This document shows, piece by piece, positions 28,545 through 36,006 of a stretch of 64,000 nucleotides of DNA. The position numbers and the translations under genes are program-made. Location of the stretch: contig NZ_FUKN01000013.1 in NCBI RefSeq assembly GCF_900163785.1, positions 558,001 through 622,000 of the forward strand, in the 5' to 3' direction. The notes under the pieces are model-generated. The model did not search any database and had not been told where the DNA came from. It worked only from the letters and a program-made list of their open reading frames with translations. The first letter of the stretch is position 1. Every line of letters begins with the position of its first letter. Source of the DNA: Psychrobacter sp. JB385 (lineage in GTDB: Bacteria > Pseudomonadota > Gammaproteobacteria > Pseudomonadales > Moraxellaceae).

Positions 28545-29864
28545 ATGTCATCGTCTCGGAACACCAACAATAAGGCACCTTTTTTAAAATGGTTACCTTG
28601 GGTTTTATTACTGATAGTGATTGCCGCATTTGTCTGGTTGTTTATGAGTATGAAGTCGCCGTCTAAGGATGCATGGGAGCCGCCAAGAACCACGCCAGCT
28701 GAGCAACAAGCCTCAGCGCCTACCAGTGATACACCAGCGCCGATTGCCTCTTATCATAATGCGGTCGCTCGAGCGTCGCAGTCGGTTGTCAATATCTACA
28801 CCACACAAACGATGACCGAGCATCCTTATATGGATGATCCTGTATTGCGCCGGTTCTTTGAATATCATGGTGGCCCATCACAAGAACAGGGCAATACCAA
28901 TTTAGGCTCTGGTGTGATTGTGTCAGAAGATGGCTATATCGTGACCAATGCCCATGTCATCGAAAAGGCAGATGAGATTACGGTTGCCTTTAACGATGGT
29001 CGTAAGAGCCGTGCCAAAATCATTGGGACAGACCCAGACAGTGACTTGGCCGTGATTAAAGTAGACATGACTGGACTGACGCCGCTTGGCTTCCGTGAAG
29101 AACCTATTCGAGTGGGCGACGTAGCACTAGCCATTGGTAACCCGTTTGGCGTCGGTCAGACCGTGACACAAGGTATTATCTCAGCCACAGGCCGCACAGG
29201 CCTTGGCGTCAATAAGTTTGAAGACTTTGTACAAACAGATGCAGCAATCAATCCGGGTAACTCAGGCGGCGCACTGGTGGATGCGTATGGTGAGCTACTA
29301 GGGATTAATACTGTGATTTTCTCACGCTCTGGCGGCTCGATGGGTATCGGTTTTGCCATTCCTACCTCTATCGTTGAGCAAGTGATGAATGCTCTGATTA
29401 AAGATGGTCGAGTAAGCCGTGGTTGGCTCGGTATCGAGATACAATCACAGCTGCGTGATCCAACACAGCTTGAAACCTCAACAGGGGTCGAAGTCTTAAA
29501 CGTCATCGAAGGTGGCCCTGCTGCCAAGAGTGGACTACGTGTTGGCGATATCATCTTGACTATTGATGGCGTTGAGATGACGGATGCCAACACACTGATT
29601 CAGTACGTTGCGCGCAAATCGCCCAATACCAAACTGAATGCACAAATCCTGCGTCAAGGTAAAAACGCACAAGTAGAGATATTGCTAGAAGAACGTCCGG
29701 CGCAAGAGACGGTTGAGCAACCTGTTGTCATGATGCAAGATGAAGACGGTCAATCAGGTCTACAAGGTGGACAGCAAGAAGTACCTATGATGTCAGAGGC
29801 TGAGCGTGATCGTATGCGCGAAGAGTTATTAAAATTGTTCGAGCGAGATGGTGCGCCTTTATAA
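28545..29864 (+). CDS. Inner-membrane-anchored HtrA-family serine protease (DegS/AlgW-like)
   Basis: A 439-residue trypsin-like protease. A single N-terminal helix (LKWLPWVLLLIVIAAFVWLF, about 14-33) anchors it in the inner membrane. The catalytic triad is His137 (TNAHVI), Asp167 (DSDLAV) and Ser240 (NPGNSGGAL). One PDZ domain follows (about 295-380: GVEVLNVIEGGPAAKSGLRVGDIILTIDG). A single PDZ plus an anchor matches DegS/AlgW, which cut the anti-sigma factor RseA/MucA in the envelope stress response. A Gln/Glu-rich tail of about 60 residues ends the protein. It could alternatively be a general quality-control HtrA. A terminator follows. Confidence 0.88.
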   Translation: MSSSRNTNNKAPFLKWLPWVLLLIVIAAFVWLFMSMKSPSKDAWEPPRTTPAEQQASAPTSDTPAPIASYHNAVARASQSVVNIYTTQTMTEHPYMDDPVLRRFFEYHGGPSQEQGNTNLGSGVIVSEDGYIVTNAHVIEKADEITVAFNDGRKSRAKIIGTDPDSDLAVIKVDMTGLTPLGFREEPIRVGDVALAIGNPFGVGQTVTQGIISATGRTGLGVNKFEDFVQTDAAINPGNSGGALVDAYGELLGINTVIFSRSGGSMGIGFAIPTSIVEQVMNALIKDGRVSRGWLGIEIQSQLRDPTQLETSTGVEVLNVIEGGPAAKSGLRVGDIILTIDGVEMTDANTLIQYVARKSPNTKLNAQILRQGKNAQVEILLEERPAQETVEQPVVMMQDEDGQSGLQGGQQEVPMMSEAERDRMREELLKLFERDGAPL

Positions 29865-29909
29865 CAGGCATAGTTAATACAGAAAGGCTTTGAACAAAGT
29901 AGCCTATAA

Positions 29910-29947
29910 GAAAAAGCGCGTTATCCGTTGAGATAGCGCGCTTTTTT
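29910..29947. terminator. Terminator between the DegS-like gene and the ferredoxin gene (convergent)
   Basis: AAGCGCGTTAT (29914-29924) pairs with ATAGCGCGCTT (29933-29943) with one mismatch; A-run before and T-run after. It can act on both converging transcripts. Confidence 0.85.
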
Positions 29948-29975
29948 GATGGGACGGTCTTTAATGCAGGAGCAG

Positions 29976-30242
29976 TTATTTTACGACAACCTCATGATTG
30001 ATATGAATCACGCCTTGCACACGGCAACAGCAAGGCAGGATTTCATCGTCCTCAATCATGGCAAGCGGATGAAAGGGATAATCAATTTTGTGGGAGCTGG
30101 CGATGTGCTTGACACGGCAGCTACCACAATAACCTTCACGGCATTGATAATTCACATCATGGCCTGTGCGTAGCAAACCATCTAACAGACTTTCGTCATC
30201 ATGTAGATAGAACTGCTTTTTACTGGTCATTACCCAAGTCAT
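29976..30242 (-). CDS. 2Fe-2S ferredoxin-like protein (YfaE-like)
   Basis: An 88-residue plant-type ferredoxin domain. The cluster ligands are visible as CREGYCGSCRVK (three Cys) and a fourth in LPCCCRV. Its place downstream of nrdB is the same as E. coli yfaE, whose product reduces and maintains the diferric-tyrosyl radical of NrdB; the role is inferred from that. AGGA stands eight bases before the ATG at 30242. It follows nrdB by 57 bases and is probably co-transcribed. Confidence 0.88.
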   Translation of the reverse strand: MTWVMTSKKQFYLHDDESLLDGLLRTGHDVNYQCREGYCGSCRVKHIASSHKIDYPFHPLAMIEDDEILPCCCRVQGVIHINHEVVVK

Positions 30243-30299
30243 AGTCTTAATCCTATTGGGATATGTCTTTGCTATTACTACTATTAAAGCCTAAAAATA

Positions 30300-31433
30300 T
30301 TACAGTTCAAAGTCATCAAAATCACTGTCTGAGAGATCAGAATCAATCTGACCAACCAAGTACGAGCTAATCTCGGTCTCTTGCGGGGCGACCTGCACAT
30401 TGTCAGACGACAACCACGTGTTGATCCATGGGATTGGGTTTGATTTTGAGTTCGGGAACGCCGCTGGCAAGCCGACCGCTTCCATACGTAAGTTAGTGAT
30501 GTATTCGATGTATTGGCATAGAATGTCTTTGTTGAGACCAATCATTGAGCCGTCTTTGAACAGATAACCTGCCCATTCTTTTTCTTGCTCAGCCGCCTTG
30601 CGGAAGATTTCAATACTTTCATCGAAACACTCTGCAGCAATCTCGACCATCTCAGGATCGTCACGACCGTTGCGCATCAGGTTCAGCATGTGCTGCGTAC
30701 CCGTCAAATGCAGCGCTTCGTCACGAGCGATGAGTTTGATGATTTTGGCATTACCTTCCATCAATTTGCGCTCAGCAAAGGCAAACGAGCAAGCAAATGA
30801 GACATAGAAACGAATAGCTTCTAAGACGTTGACCGCCATGATGCATAGGTACATCTGCTTTTTTAGCGATCTTAAATCAACGGTCACTTGCTCACCATTG
30901 ATGTTGTGCGTACCTGGACCGTATAAGCTATATAGCTGCGAGTTGCGATACAGCTCATCATAGTATTGGGCGATATCAGAGGCACGGCCTAAGATGTGCT
31001 CGTTTTGCATAATATCATCAAAGATAATATTTGGGTCATTGACGATATTACGAATGATATGCGTATAGCTGCGTGAGTGAATGGTCTCAGAGAACGACCA
31101 TGTCTCAATCCACGTCTCAAGCTCAGGGATAGACACTAGCGGCAGTAGCACCACGTTTGGACTACGACCTTGGATAGAGTCGAGTAGAGTCTGGTACTTG
31201 AGGTTACTCAAAAATATGTGCTGCTCATGCGAGGACAGATTGCTAAAGTCGATACGATCTCGTGATACATCGACTTCTTCTGGACGCCAAAAGAACGACA
31301 GCTGCTTTTCAATCAATTGCTCAAAGATCGGGTGTTTTTGTTGGTCATAGCGCGCCACGTTGACGGGCTGACCAAAGAACATCGGCTCTTGTAGCGCATT
31401 GTTTGGCGTTTGCGAAAAAATCGAGTAAGTCAT
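30300..31433 (-). CDS. nrdB: Class Ia ribonucleotide reductase, beta subunit
   Basis: A 377-residue radical-carrying subunit. [15 protein letters not shown] carries an acidic metal ligand. [13 protein letters not shown] contains the Glu and His ligands and the radical Tyr, exactly as in E. coli NrdB. The second E-x-x-H pair lies in [13 protein letters not shown]. The acidic C-terminus ([13 protein letters not shown]) is the peptide that docks to NrdA. It supplies the radical for reduction of ribonucleotides. It is separated from nrdA by about 4.6 kb of accessory genes and preceded by a large palindrome. Confidence 0.96.
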   Translation of the reverse strand: MTYSIFSQTPNNALQEPMFFGQPVNVARYDQQKHPIFEQLIEKQLSFFWRPEEVDVSRDRIDFSNLSSHEQHIFLSNLKYQTLLDSIQGRSPNVVLLPLVSIPELETWIETWSFSETIHSRSYTHIIRNIVNDPNIIFDDIMQNEHILGRASDIAQYYDELYRNSQLYSLYGPGTHNINGEQVTVDLRSLKKQMYLCIMAVNVLEAIRFYVSFACSFAFAERKLMEGNAKIIKLIARDEALHLTGTQHMLNLMRNGRDDPEMVEIAAECFDESIEIFRKAAEQEKEWAGYLFKDGSMIGLNKDILCQYIEYITNLRMEAVGLPAAFPNSKSNPIPWINTWLSSDNVQVAPQETEISSYLVGQIDSDLSDSDFDDFEL

Positions 31434-31521
31434 GGGACTGCCTTTATCATTGATATGGTTATTAATGTGAATGTTAAAAATGCTGCTTTAAAAGTAATAT
31501 ATAGCCATTCCAAAATAAAAT

Positions 31522-31623
31522 CGATACGTGCATGACGACGTGCTACTGGTATACATATTTTTTGCTTGCTGTTCGCAAGCGTGACAGAGGCTAAAAAATA
31601 TGTATACCAGTAGCTCTGTATCG
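31522..31623. repeat. 102-bp nested inverted repeat (MITE-like) upstream of nrdB
   Basis: The core arms are 22 bp and perfect: 31542-31563 (starts GCTACTGGTATACAT) against 31593-31614 (ends ATGTATACCAGTAGC). Inside lies a second perfect hairpin, GCTTGC (31564-31569) with GCAAGC (31575-31580). Outside, CGATAC (31522-31527) faces GTATCG (31618-31623). It lies between the third gene of the toxin-antitoxin locus and nrdB. It could be a small non-autonomous element or a transcription barrier. No target-site duplication is obvious. Confidence 0.8.
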
Positions 31624-31645
31624 GTTTTAAAGTGTGTTGACCATA

Positions 31646-32017
31646 TTATAAATTCTCTAATGATATCTGTGAGGATTCTTGTCCATCGTTCATATAGGCT
31701 TTGAATATCTCGCTTAGCTCACTATCATCGAGTGCCTCTAATTCATCAAGTGCGCTTTTGCGTAGTGTACTCACATCAGACTCTTCCGCTGCTGTTTTTA
31801 AGTCTTTTTTAGCCGCTCTCGATACTGGTTTTTTGGCTGCTTTTGCCACGCTTTTTTTGGCGACGGCTGCCTTTGGTGCTTCTTCTACACCTAACTGCTG
31901 ACGCACCGCTGCAATATCAACCTCGACTTGTACGATATGTGAGCCACCATCGTTTAGGTCTGAAAATACGTTTGGGATAAACAAACCACCGTCTTTGATG
32001 ATTGCGGTATATTGCAC
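31646..32017 (-). CDS. Hypothetical third gene of toxin-antitoxin locus, with antitoxin-like C-terminal tail
   Basis: A 123-residue protein in three parts. Residues 1-46 are a small beta-rich module (IIKDGGLFIPNVF, similar in pattern to short antitoxin-type N-termini). Residues 47-76 form an Ala/Lys-rich linker (KKSVAKAAKKPVSRAAKK) like histone-tail DNA binders. The last 27-31 residues match the tail of the antitoxin encoded two genes upstream: both contain the EA-x-DD-x-x-LS pattern, MNDGQ, and end in L-(E/D)-(N/D)-L. The start is GTG with ACGGAGG just upstream. It follows the relE stop by 36 bases. Function inferred only: possible second antitoxin or regulator. Confidence 0.7.
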   Translation of the reverse strand: MQYTAIIKDGGLFIPNVFSDLNDGGSHIVQVEVDIAAVRQQLGVEEAPKAAVAKKSVAKAAKKPVSRAAKKDLKTAAEESDVSTLRKSALDELEALDDSELSEIFKAYMNDGQESSQISLENL

Positions 32018-32053
32018 ATGACCTCCGTCGTTTTAGTTCTATCTAGGTTTTGA

Positions 32054-32341
32054 TTATGGCTGACGCGTCGCCAGACTGTCATATACCTTGTTGTTTTCTC
32101 TTTTACCGACTGCCAATACATAAACCACTACCACGTCATCTTTGACGGTATATACCAGACGATAGCCTATGGTGCGTAATTTGATTTTATAAGTATCTGT
32201 ATGTCCAGAGAGTTTTGACGCAGGCACATGAGGATTTGAGAGTCGCTGCTGTAATTTTTTCTTAAACTGCTGCTGGATACTTGGCGCTATCTTTTTCCAC
32301 TCTTTTAATGCTAACGGGTGAAACTCAAGACTATAAGTCAT
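32054..32341 (-). CDS. relE: RelE-type mRNA interferase toxin
   Basis: A 95-residue RelE-superfamily toxin. The pattern YSLEFHPLALKEWKKI, then KLSGHTDTYKIKLRTIGYRLVY, then VLAVGKRENNKVYDSL closely follows E. coli RelE, including the Lys/Arg-rich helix and the conserved LR-x-x-GYRLVY and GKRE-x-x-x-VY segments. It is expected to cleave mRNA in the ribosomal A site. Its start overlaps the end of the antitoxin gene by 11 bases. Confidence 0.9.
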   Translation of the reverse strand: MTYSLEFHPLALKEWKKIAPSIQQQFKKKLQQRLSNPHVPASKLSGHTDTYKIKLRTIGYRLVYTVKDDVVVVYVLAVGKRENNKVYDSLATRQP

Positions 32342-32582
32342 CTAACGTGACCTTGATAGGTGTTTGCCCATCATTCATCCGTGCGCCCACGGTTTGGCTG
32401 AGTGCCATATCGTCCATCGCTTCCATCATGCGCTCAAACATGTCTGTTGATACCAAATAAGCCACGGGTTTGTTGTGGTTTAAAATAGCAATCGACTCAC
32501 CATCTGACTGTTTGATTAAGGCAGAAGGATTGTTTTTTAGCTCTGAGATACTGGCTGTTTGTGTCGCAAATATCGGTTGCAT
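32331..32582 (-). CDS. Phd/YefM-family antitoxin of the RelE toxin
   Basis: An 83-residue antitoxin. The N-terminal Phd/YefM fold is visible (TASISELKNNPSALIKQSDG, ESIAILNHNKPVAYLVSTDMFERMM). The C-terminal tail (residues about 53-83) should wrap and neutralise RelE. GGAG precedes the ATG. It is the first gene of the locus, and such antitoxins usually repress their own promoter. The AT-rich 100 bases upstream contain repeated AATTA-type motifs that could be the operator. Confidence 0.88.
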   Translation of the reverse strand: MQPIFATQTASISELKNNPSALIKQSDGESIAILNHNKPVAYLVSTDMFERMMEAMDDMALSQTVGARMNDGQTPIKVTLDDL

Positions 32583-32689
32583 GACTCATTCTCCACTAAA
32601 ATTAAGCTCTAAATATAGGGCTGATTTTAGCACGAAAATTAGGTCTTAATTACTACTATATTAAATTTAGATACATGACTTATTTTAGT

Positions 32690-33010
32690 TCAGTTCTGTT
32701 TACAAACAACGTCTTCTAGTACGACCGTTTTATCACTAATTATGTCTAGTATTGATGCTATCAAGTATTCACTAGAAAATTTTCTGATGACTATAGTGTA
32801 GGGCACCCAAAAGTAGTTGCTAAATGGCGAATCTATAACAGTGTTGTCCATAGATGCTATCACGCAATTTAACGAAAAGGCGGTGCCTGCGTAAATATTA
32901 CCTTTGTACTCTAGAAAAAAATCCAAGTTTTCGGATAATTTGTCACTCACTTCAAATGAATGATGGGTATAAATCCGTACGCCATCTGCATCATATAAAA
33001 TAGTGGACAT
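32690..33010 (-). CDS. Orphan protein, hypothetical
   Basis: A 106-residue protein without signal peptide or clear membrane helix. It looks like one small alpha/beta domain (YDADGVRIYTHHSFEV, IYAGTAFSLNCVIASMDN, YFWVPYTIVIRKFSSEYLI). I recognise no family. The ATG at 33010 has AAGAGAT upstream and is preferred to the in-frame ATG at 33037. It lies among AT-rich orphan genes between nrdA and nrdB. Confidence 0.55.
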   Translation of the reverse strand: MSTILYDADGVRIYTHHSFEVSDKLSENLDFFLEYKGNIYAGTAFSLNCVIASMDNTVIDSPFSNYFWVPYTIVIRKFSSEYLIASILDIISDKTVVLEDVVCKQN

Positions 33011-33116
33011 CAGGTTTATCTCTTTTAGACTTAGCATTTGGATGCCTTTAGTGCAAGTATTAAATTCTTGCGGCTCATCGTTACTCTAGATGTACTCCAC
33101 ATCACGTGCAAATATC

Positions 33117-34193
33117 TTACGTCCTACATGCTGTATTGATAAAAAACTTGTCTGCTATTTTAAATTTACTCTGTTGCACTGTAATATCTTCTAATAATTG
33201 ATATTCGTAGAAAATATCAGAATAACCATACTCTTCTTCTGTTGGACAATTTGTACGACATTTATTGATAGCGACATATGCTTTCATATCATTATCGAAA
33301 GTATAGTCTTTCGGATCAACGAATGGTTCAACAAATGGCTTACCCGCTATATTCTGATAAATAGTTTTGGGTGATACAGCAAGGTTTTCAATATCTTCCA
33401 ACGATGAATCGTCTTCGTCTGTAATTTCGGGAACAAAGCGTTTAATCGTTTTGCCTTGCTGAAAGATAAGATGATCGTCTTTAATAATTGCTTTGATAGT
33501 ATCTTGATAAGTCAGGTCTAGATACGTTGAAATACGAAAATCATTAAAATTATTGTTATTATTAAATGTGTATATATCTATTTTTGAATTTCCTTTATTC
33601 CCATTATCAGGGTTGTAAGCGAGTGAGATTGAATCATATTTCTTAGGTAGCTCACTAATATAAGGTCTTTTGTTGCAATCAGTATTTTTATTCAAGATAG
33701 GTGTTAGTATTGGCGTCTCATTCAATACATTATCGTAGTTTATGAACGTATTATGGCTAAGATAGGTGCCATTGAAAACTACTCGACTCGTCTCATTCAA
33801 CTCAGTGGTATGACGACCATAGACGTTGAAAGGATAGGCGTCATAAGCCAGTAAGTGTAAATATTTACCATCTACCACTCGCCAATCACCAACCCTAATA
33901 GGGGTAGTAAAGTTAGAGCCAATCATTGTATATTTTCGATTTTTAGAAAGTTCAATTAGCTTTTGTTCTGCTTTAGACCCTTGTCCAAAAGATAACGTAT
34001 AGTGTCCAACTAAATCATTCTCTATATCTCTATATTTATCGTCTATCTTATAAATTGGATCAGCAAGCTTTGACTTAGCTGAGCTATTTTTTAATGAGCT
34101 ATCAACCTCTCCAAAACTTTGAGCATTCACTGGTATGGATAACAAAGAGATAGTGAGTAGACAAAAGAATATTGAAACATTATTGATTTTCAT
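33117..34193 (-). CDS. Secreted orphan protein, hypothetical
   Basis: A 358-residue protein with a classical signal peptide (basic start, ISIFFCLLTISLLSIP-like core, cleavage near VNAQS at about residue 25). The mature part is rich in Asn, Asp, Tyr and beta-like segments (YTLSFGQGSKAEQKLIELS, RVVDGKYLHLLAYDAYPF). Six cysteines, including CRTNCPTEE and CRT at the C-terminus, suggest disulfides and an exported location. No family recognised. AAGAGA precedes the ATG. Its lower GC content than the flanking nrd genes suggests acquisition. Confidence 0.65.
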   Translation of the reverse strand: MKINNVSIFFCLLTISLLSIPVNAQSFGEVDSSLKNSSAKSKLADPIYKIDDKYRDIENDLVGHYTLSFGQGSKAEQKLIELSKNRKYTMIGSNFTTPIRVGDWRVVDGKYLHLLAYDAYPFNVYGRHTTELNETSRVVFNGTYLSHNTFINYDNVLNETPILTPILNKNTDCNKRPYISELPKKYDSISLAYNPDNGNKGNSKIDIYTFNNNNNFNDFRISTYLDLTYQDTIKAIIKDDHLIFQQGKTIKRFVPEITDEDDSSLEDIENLAVSPKTIYQNIAGKPFVEPFVDPKDYTFDNDMKAYVAINKCRTNCPTEEEYGYSDIFYEYQLLEDITVQQSKFKIADKFFINTACRT

Positions 34194-34241
34194 AACTATA
34201 TTCTCTTGTCATTTTCGTCAATATTAAATTTCTATTTCATC

Positions 34242-34258
34242 GGTGTGCTGGGCACATC
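34242..34258. repeat. Single REP-like hairpin (degenerate copy)
   Basis: GGTGTGC, loop TGG, GCACATC. It matches the right half of the doublet at 34640-34705 in sequence and loop. It abuts the stop codon of the 118-residue orphan gene. Confidence 0.5.
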
Positions 34259-34615
34259 TTAAGATTTAATAAGCCAGCCATTATCGTTCGCAATATTTCC
34301 AATCAAATCGAAATCCTGATTATGAGAATCTTGACCGATATCCATCTTAATTTCGCTAATCAAGCCTTTGATCTGTTGCCAATTTAAATAACTGATAAAG
34401 TCTTCGGGCTTACTGTTATTTACGTCGAATGACTCTTTAAATAGCATCGGCGGATGGTAACGTTTGCAATCATCTGGCGAGTCACGAACGACTTCCATAA
34501 ATATACAATATTTGCTGTCGTCATCTGCGGTGAATCTCAATTCAAGCGAGCCACCATCACGGTAAATTGTTGCATTAGCAGAGCTTTTATAACTGATTGG
34601 TGAAGACAGCTGCAT
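34259..34615 (-). CDS. Orphan protein, hypothetical
   Basis: A 118-residue soluble protein. It begins with beta-like segments (ANATIYRDGGSLELRFTADD, KYCIFMEVVRDSP) and ends with a helical part (LNWQQIKGLISEIKMDIGQ). No signal peptide and no recognised family. It is bracketed by REP-like hairpins on both sides, as if the gene and repeats belong to one small unit. Confidence 0.55.
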   Translation of the reverse strand: MQLSSPISYKSSANATIYRDGGSLELRFTADDDSKYCIFMEVVRDSPDDCKRYHPPMLFKESFDVNNSKPEDFISYLNWQQIKGLISEIKMDIGQDSHNQDFDLIGNIANDNGWLIKS

Positions 34616-34639
34616 TTTTATCCAACCTATCTAACAGGC

Positions 34640-34705
34640 GTAGGGTGTGCCTCGCGCACCTTTAAACACAATTCCTATACTATCGGTGCGCTGGGCGCAC
34701 CCTAC
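34640..34705. repeat. REP-like doublet of two inverted hairpins
   Basis: Left unit 34640-34660 (GTAGGGTGTGC, loop CTC, GCGCACC) and right unit 34685-34705 (GGTGCGC, loop TGG, GCGCACCCTAC) face each other. As a whole the two units are inverted copies with three differences in 21 positions. This is the arrangement of REP doublets (REPINs). No RAYT transposase is in this window. Confidence 0.7.
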
Positions 34706-34713
34706 ACTTTTTG

Positions 34714-35769
34714 CTAGTTAAAAATTGAAAATAAATAATTGATAAATAGACCTATAATTATTGTTCCAGCTAGAGAAAGAAACCAAAGTTTATAAGATCT
34801 GTTCTTATCCAACGTCTCCATATAAGATTTTGTTTTATTTGTTAAAATAATAAACGAAGTTGGAGGTTGAAGATAGCTTTTCAGAACACTTACTAAACAG
34901 ATTAGTATAACTATAACCAGCATTATTTTTCCGAAGCGGTAAGCCATGTACCAAAAATCTATCTCAGGTCTGTTGAAAAACTTGTAAGCCATGAAGTCTA
35001 TTTTGTGATGAAGACTTTCAATGCCCGTTGGATATTTATTTGAAATATCAAGATAGTTTGAATATGTTAAATCTTTTATATCTGTTTTTTGAGGAACTGA
35101 CATGTAAATAAAAATTAAAATAAATATTGGAACGTACATATACTGCATTTTTAATATTGAGGTTAAAATTCTACCAATTTTTTTTATAGTTGTTTCTTTC
35201 ACCCATATATCATCAAATGAGTTCTCTATCAATGTCAACATGTCATCAGCCCATGTACGTTCAGTATGGTTTATTTCTACAGAAACAACTCCAGTAAGTT
35301 CGTTTTGGGTTTTTAAAGCCACATCAAACATATTTCTAGCATACGTACCATTCGCACTTAATGAAGTAGCAAAATACATATCTATTTCTTGTTTTTCAGG
35401 TATATCCTTTCTAGGAAAATTTACAAGTATTCCTAATTTTAAGTTTAAATCTGTACTAACTAGATTTTTTGTTTCAGAGAAACCTTTGAAAGCTTCAATA
35501 GTTGATACTTTTCTCTTAGTTTTATCTTTATAGCCTATAGTTGCTTGAAATGAGACAATGCTATATTGGTTTTGCTGATCTAAGCGTTGGATTATTAAAT
35601 CAATAAGATTAATAAAATATTGATAATCTGCTACGTACGAATCAGTAAAAATTTTTTCAATTGACTGAGGCTGACCTAGAAGACTTGAAATGAATGACGC
35701 TAACTTTTTATCTTCTAATGGTAGAAGGATGCCACCATCTTCACTATTTATATTAATCAAGCTACTCAT
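34714..35769 (-). CDS. Membrane orphan protein, hypothetical
   Basis: A 351-residue protein. The N-terminal 205 residues look soluble (alpha/beta with an E-I-N-H-T-E-R-T-W-A-D-D segment). Three predicted membrane helices follow in the C-terminal part: MYVPIFILIFIYMSVP, FGKIMLVIVILICLVSVL and LWFLSLAGTIIIGLFINYL. No family recognised. AAGGA is seven bases before the ATG. AT-rich codon use contrasts with nrdA next door. Confidence 0.6.
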   Translation of the reverse strand: MSSLININSEDGGILLPLEDKKLASFISSLLGQPQSIEKIFTDSYVADYQYFINLIDLIIQRLDQQNQYSIVSFQATIGYKDKTKRKVSTIEAFKGFSETKNLVSTDLNLKLGILVNFPRKDIPEKQEIDMYFATSLSANGTYARNMFDVALKTQNELTGVVSVEINHTERTWADDMLTLIENSFDDIWVKETTIKKIGRILTSILKMQYMYVPIFILIFIYMSVPQKTDIKDLTYSNYLDISNKYPTGIESLHHKIDFMAYKFFNRPEIDFWYMAYRFGKIMLVIVILICLVSVLKSYLQPPTSFIILTNKTKSYMETLDKNRSYKLWFLSLAGTIIIGLFINYLFSIFN

Positions 35770-35971
35770 TTATGCATCCTTACTAATTTTATTAAAAAAC
35801 ATTTAGAGTATATAAATTAATTCAAGATATCGTATGCATTTTTCTGAAAAATCTGACCAATTAGTTTAAAGGTAATTAACTGAAGTGAGCTTAACAAAGC
35901 TAGATGACGAGCTTAACCCAAAAGCCAAACCCGCCATCCATCAGAAATTCTATTTGAAGAATTTCTCTTGC

Positions 35972-36006
35972 GAACCTAAAATTGCACTGCAATTTTTTAA
36001 CGGTTC
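35972..36006 (-). terminator. Hairpin directly after nrdA
   Basis: AAAATTGCA (35978-35986) pairs with TGCAATTTT (35988-35996), extended by GAACC (35972-35976) with GGTTC (36002-36006). It begins immediately at the nrdA stop codon. The loop is one base in the perfect pairing, so the real stem is shorter. It probably terminates or protects the nrdA transcript. Confidence 0.55.
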
